DNA from: Thermodesulfobacteriota bacterium
GTDB taxonomy: Bacteria > Desulfobacterota > Deferrimicrobia > Deferrimicrobiales > Deferrimicrobiaceae
DNA length: 37,379 nucleotides
Direction of reading: 5' to 3'
NCBI GenBank assembly: GCA_040758155.1
Contig: JBFLWB010000186.1
Span: forward strand, 1 to 37,379
The notes beneath the pieces were generated by a model, which was not told the origin of the DNA, made no database searches, and saw only the letters and a list, made by a program, of their open reading frames with translations. Of this stretch, positions 34,747-37,379 are shown in pieces (within the stretch, counting starts at the first letter, position 1; each line of letters begins with the position of its first letter). The translations under genes and the position numbers were made by a program.

Positions 34747-35643
34747 GTGGGCGGCCCCGGCGCGGGAGAGCTCGCCCGCCTTCGCGGGCTGGTGGACGGC
34801 GCCCTCCGGGGGTACGTCTCCCCGGAGGCGTGCAAGGCGCCGGTATCCCTGCTGGAGGCGATGGAGTATTCCCTGATGGCCGGCGGGAAGCGCGTCCGGC
34901 CCGTGCTGCTCCTCTCCGCGGGGAACGCCGTGGGGGGGAACGAGCGGCGGCTGCTCCCGTTCGCGTGCGCGGTCGAATTCGTGCACACGTACTCCCTGAT
35001 CCATGACGACCTTCCCGCCATGGACGACGACGATTTCCGGCGCGGCAAGCCCACGTCCCACAAGGTGTTCGGCGAGGGGGCGGCCGTGCTGGCGGGCGAC
35101 GCCCTGCTGACCGAGGCGTTCCGCATCATGGCGGAATCGGAAGGAGCCGCGGACGACCCCGGAAGGGCGATCCGGGCGATCGCGGACCTCGCCCGGGCGG
35201 CGGGGGCGGAGGGGATGGTCGGCGGGCAGCAGATGGACCTGTCCGCGACGGCGGGCGCGTCGGATCCGTCCGCGGTCGAGGACATCGAGATGCGCAAGAC
35301 CGCCGCGCTGCTCGCCTCCTGCGCAAGGATGGGGGGAATCCTCGGCGGAGGGAGCCCGGCGCAGATCGACGCCCTCGGCGAGTTCGGCACGCGGCTGGGG
35401 CTGCTGTTCCAGATCACGGACGACATCCTCGACGAGACCGCCAGCTTCGAGGAGATGGGGAAAGGGACGGCGAAGGACCGGGCGCGGGGGAAATGGACCT
35501 ACCCCGTCGCCTACGGGCTTCCGGCCGCGCGAGACCGGGCGGAAGCGCTCGGGAGGGAGGCGCTGGCGTCGCTCTCCCTTTTCCGCGAAGAGGCCGATCC
35601 GCTCCGCGAGATGGTCCGAATGGTGAAGGACAGGAGATCGTAG
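34747..35643 (+). CDS. ispA: Polyprenyl diphosphate synthase (farnesyl/geranylgeranyl type)
   Basis: The enzyme builds allylic isoprenoid diphosphates from IPP and DMAPP. The 298-residue protein carries the first aspartate-rich motif DDLPAMDDDD (D87, D88, D93) and the second DDILD (D225-D229). GGKRVRP and GGQQMDL are also present. The residues before the first motif (HTYSLIH) suit a short-chain product, but farnesyl versus geranylgeranyl cannot be settled by eye. The GTG start follows xseB directly, and dxs follows at once, the usual xseB-ispA-dxs order. Confidence 0.93.
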   Translation: MGGPGAGELARLRGLVDGALRGYVSPEACKAPVSLLEAMEYSLMAGGKRVRPVLLLSAGNAVGGNERRLLPFACAVEFVHTYSLIHDDLPAMDDDDFRRGKPTSHKVFGEGAAVLAGDALLTEAFRIMAESEGAADDPGRAIRAIADLARAAGAEGMVGGQQMDLSATAGASDPSAVEDIEMRKTAALLASCARMGGILGGGSPAQIDALGEFGTRLGLLFQITDDILDETASFEEMGKGTAKDRARGKWTYPVAYGLPAARDRAEALGREALASLSLFREEADPLREMVRMVKDRRS

Positions 35644-35646
35644 ACG

Positions 35647-37379
35647 ATGGTATCCCCGTGGCTCTCGTCGATCCAGCGCCCGGCCGACCTGAAGAAGGTG
35701 CCGCGGGAGCGCCTGCCGGAAGTCGCCGCGGAGCTTCGCGAAAAGATCGTCCGGGACGTGGCGCGGACGGGGGGGCACCTCGCGTCCAGCCTCGGCGTCA
35801 TAGAGCTTACGATCGCCCTGCATTACGTCTTCGACTGCCCGGAGGACCGCGTCGTCTGGGACGTCGGCCATCAGGCGTACGCGCACAAGATCCTCACGGG
35901 GCGCTGCGACGCCTTCGCCGGGCAGCGGACCTTCGGCGGGATCTCCGGCTTCCCGCGCATCTCCGAAAGCCCGTACGACGCGTTCGGAACGGGGCACTCC
36001 GGGACGTCGATCTCCGCGGCGCTCGGAATGGCCGTTTCCCGGGACCTCGACGGGAAGCGGAACCGCGTCGTCGCCGTCATCGGGGACGGCTCCCTTTCCA
36101 ACGGCCTTGCCTTCGAGGGGCTGAACCAGGCGGGTCATCGGAAGAGCGACCTCATCGTCATCCTGAACGACAACGAGTTCTCGATCTCGCAGAACGTCGG
36201 CGCCCTTTCGAGCTACCTGAACCGGATCATGACGGGGCGCGCGTACACCTCCTTCCGCCGGCGGATCGAGAAACTGCTCAAGGCGATGCCGCACGGCGCC
36301 TTCCTGGCGCGCATCGCGAAGAAGTCCGAGGAGCTGACCAAGGGATTCATCGTCCCCGGGCTCCTCTTCGAGGAGCTGGGTTTCACCTACGTCGGCCCCA
36401 TCCCCGGGCACGACATCGATGCGCTCGTCCGGACGTTCCAGAACCTTTCCAACCTGGAAGGGCCGATGTTCGTCCACGTCGTCACCGCCAAGGGAAAGGG
36501 GTACGCCCCGGCGGAGGCCAATCCCGAGTTCTTCCACGGCGTGGGGACCTTCGACCCGGAGACCGGGAAAGGGACAGGCCCGGCGTCAGGCCCCACGTAC
36601 ACGGACGTTTTCTCGGACACGATCGTCGCCCTCGGGAAGGAGAATCCCCGTCTGGTCGCCATCACCGCCGCCATGTGCAGCGGGACGGGGCTCACGAAGT
36701 TCCGGGAAGTCTTTCCGGACCGTTTCTTCGATGTCGGGATCGCCGAGAGCCACGCCGTGACCTTCGCCGCCGGGCTGGCGCGCGAAGGGAAGATCCCGGT
36801 GGTCGCCATCTACTCGACCTTCCTGCAGCGCTCCCTCGACCAGATCATCCACGACGTGTGCCTGCAGAACCTTCCGGTGGTGTTCGCCGTCGACCGGGGA
36901 GGGATCGTGGGGGCGGACGGGGCGACGCACCACGGCATCTTCGACCTTTCGTTCCTGCGGCAGGTCCCCAATATGTCCATCATGGCCCCCCGGAACGAAG
37001 CGGAGCTTGCCCGCATGCTGCGGACGGCGGTGGAGGCCGGCTGTCCCGTCGCGATCCGGTACCCCCGCGGCACCGGCATGGGGGTCGCGGTCCCGGCGGA
37101 GCCGGGGAGGGCGCCCTGGGGGAAAGGGGAGCTGCTCGAAGACGGACGGGACGTCCTGCTCGTCGGCATCGGCCCGACCGTCTCCATCTGCCTGCGCGCA
37201 GCCGAGGAGCTCCGGAAGGCCGGGATTTCCGCCGCCGTGGTCGACGCGCGGTTCGTCAAGCCGATGGACGCGGAGCTCCTCCTTCCGCTCGTCCGCCGCA
37301 TCGGGCGGGTGATCACGGTGGAGGAGAACGTCCTCGCCGGAGGGTTCGGAAGCGCCGTGATGGAGATGCTCGAGGAGAA
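35647..37379 (+). CDS. dxs: 1-deoxy-D-xylulose-5-phosphate synthase, 3' end outside window
   Basis: Dxs condenses pyruvate and glyceraldehyde 3-phosphate, the first step of the MEP isoprenoid pathway, using thiamine diphosphate. The frame is open from ATG 35647 to the window edge, giving 577 residues of an expected 620-640. GGHLASSLGVIELT and WDVGHQAYAHKILTGR mark the N-terminal domain. GDGSLSNG starts the thiamine diphosphate motif at residue 146, with LNDNEFSIS further on. DVGIAESHAV carries the catalytic glutamate, and the transketolase C-terminal domain has begun (VDARFVKPMD). AGGAG at 35632-35636 precedes the start by ten bases. Confidence 0.95.
   Translation, partial: MVSPWLSSIQRPADLKKVPRERLPEVAAELREKIVRDVARTGGHLASSLGVIELTIALHYVFDCPEDRVVWDVGHQAYAHKILTGRCDAFAGQRTFGGISGFPRISESPYDAFGTGHSGTSISAALGMAVSRDLDGKRNRVVAVIGDGSLSNGLAFEGLNQAGHRKSDLIVILNDNEFSISQNVGALSSYLNRIMTGRAYTSFRRRIEKLLKAMPHGAFLARIAKKSEELTKGFIVPGLLFEELGFTYVGPIPGHDIDALVRTFQNLSNLEGPMFVHVVTAKGKGYAPAEANPEFFHGVGTFDPETGKGTGPASGPTYTDVFSDTIVALGKENPRLVAITAAMCSGTGLTKFREVFPDRFFDVGIAESHAVTFAAGLAREGKIPVVAIYSTFLQRSLDQIIHDVCLQNLPVVFAVDRGGIVGADGATHHGIFDLSFLRQVPNMSIMAPRNEAELARMLRTAVEAGCPVAIRYPRGTGMGVAVPAEPGRAPWGKGELLEDGRDVLLVGIGPTVSICLRAAEELRKAGISAAVVDARFVKPMDAELLLPLVRRIGRVITVEENVLAGGFGSAVMEMLEE

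Overview
The window is a gene-dense, very GC-rich piece of a bacterial chromosome. The gene set suggests an anaerobic member of the former Deltaproteobacteria (Desulfobacterota, Desulfuromonadota or a relative). The pointers are a bis-histidine tetraheme cytochrome, System II (ResB/CcsA) cytochrome c assembly, an NfnAB-type electron-bifurcating pair, a 2-hydroxyacyl-CoA dehydratase-type protein and an ftsE-ftsX-envC-ctpA order. The lineage is inferred and no species can be named. Almost all genes are packed in runs with ATGA, TGATG or TTGA overlaps, and TTG and GTG starts are common.

Layout. 1-3398: the tail of an unidentified gene and its terminator, a promoter with direct repeats beside it, serA and purA, then tRNA-Lys(UUU) and tRNA-Glu(UUC). 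3399-3686: a small palindrome-rich element whose ends are copies of the tRNA-Glu 3' end and T-arm. 3687-4754: a Sel1-repeat protein on the minus strand, a short promoter region and a 42-residue membrane peptide too short for usual gene calling. 4810-10344: a redox and cytochrome c assembly block. It holds a membrane-anchored GltD-like flavoprotein overlapping a tetraheme cytochrome, then resB, ccsA, a tiny CxxC peptide and a polyferredoxin membrane protein.

10341-18960: a surface-glycan region. A polytopic membrane protein and two GT4 transferases lie on the plus strand. They face a minus-strand run of a GT2 transferase, a DUF2304 protein, GDP-mannose 4,6-dehydratase, a C-methyltransferase and a GT8-like transferase. 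19017-22239: a Tat-exported DUF362 protein, a SurA-like lipoprotein without a parvulin domain, a TlpA-like thiol protein and engB. 22302-25890: nfnA-nfnB from their own promoter, facing a 2-hydroxyacyl-CoA dehydratase-type protein and a small membrane protein.

25974-37379: an envelope, division and isoprenoid run. The order is murI, a conserved unknown gene, ftsE, ftsX, envC, ctpA, a divergent polysaccharide deacetylase gene, xseA, an M23 peptidase gene, xseB, a prenyl synthase gene and dxs, which runs off the end. Glutamate racemase makes a peptidoglycan precursor and FtsEX-EnvC controls septal cell-wall cleavage. CtpA and the M23 protein act in the periplasm. IspA and Dxs feed the lipid-carrier pathway.

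The points most worth following are the tRNA-Glu foldback element, the zinc-ribbon/TM2-like/GltD flavoprotein joined to a tetraheme cytochrome, the FtsE homologue lacking several catalytic residues, and the parvulin-less SurA-like lipoprotein.
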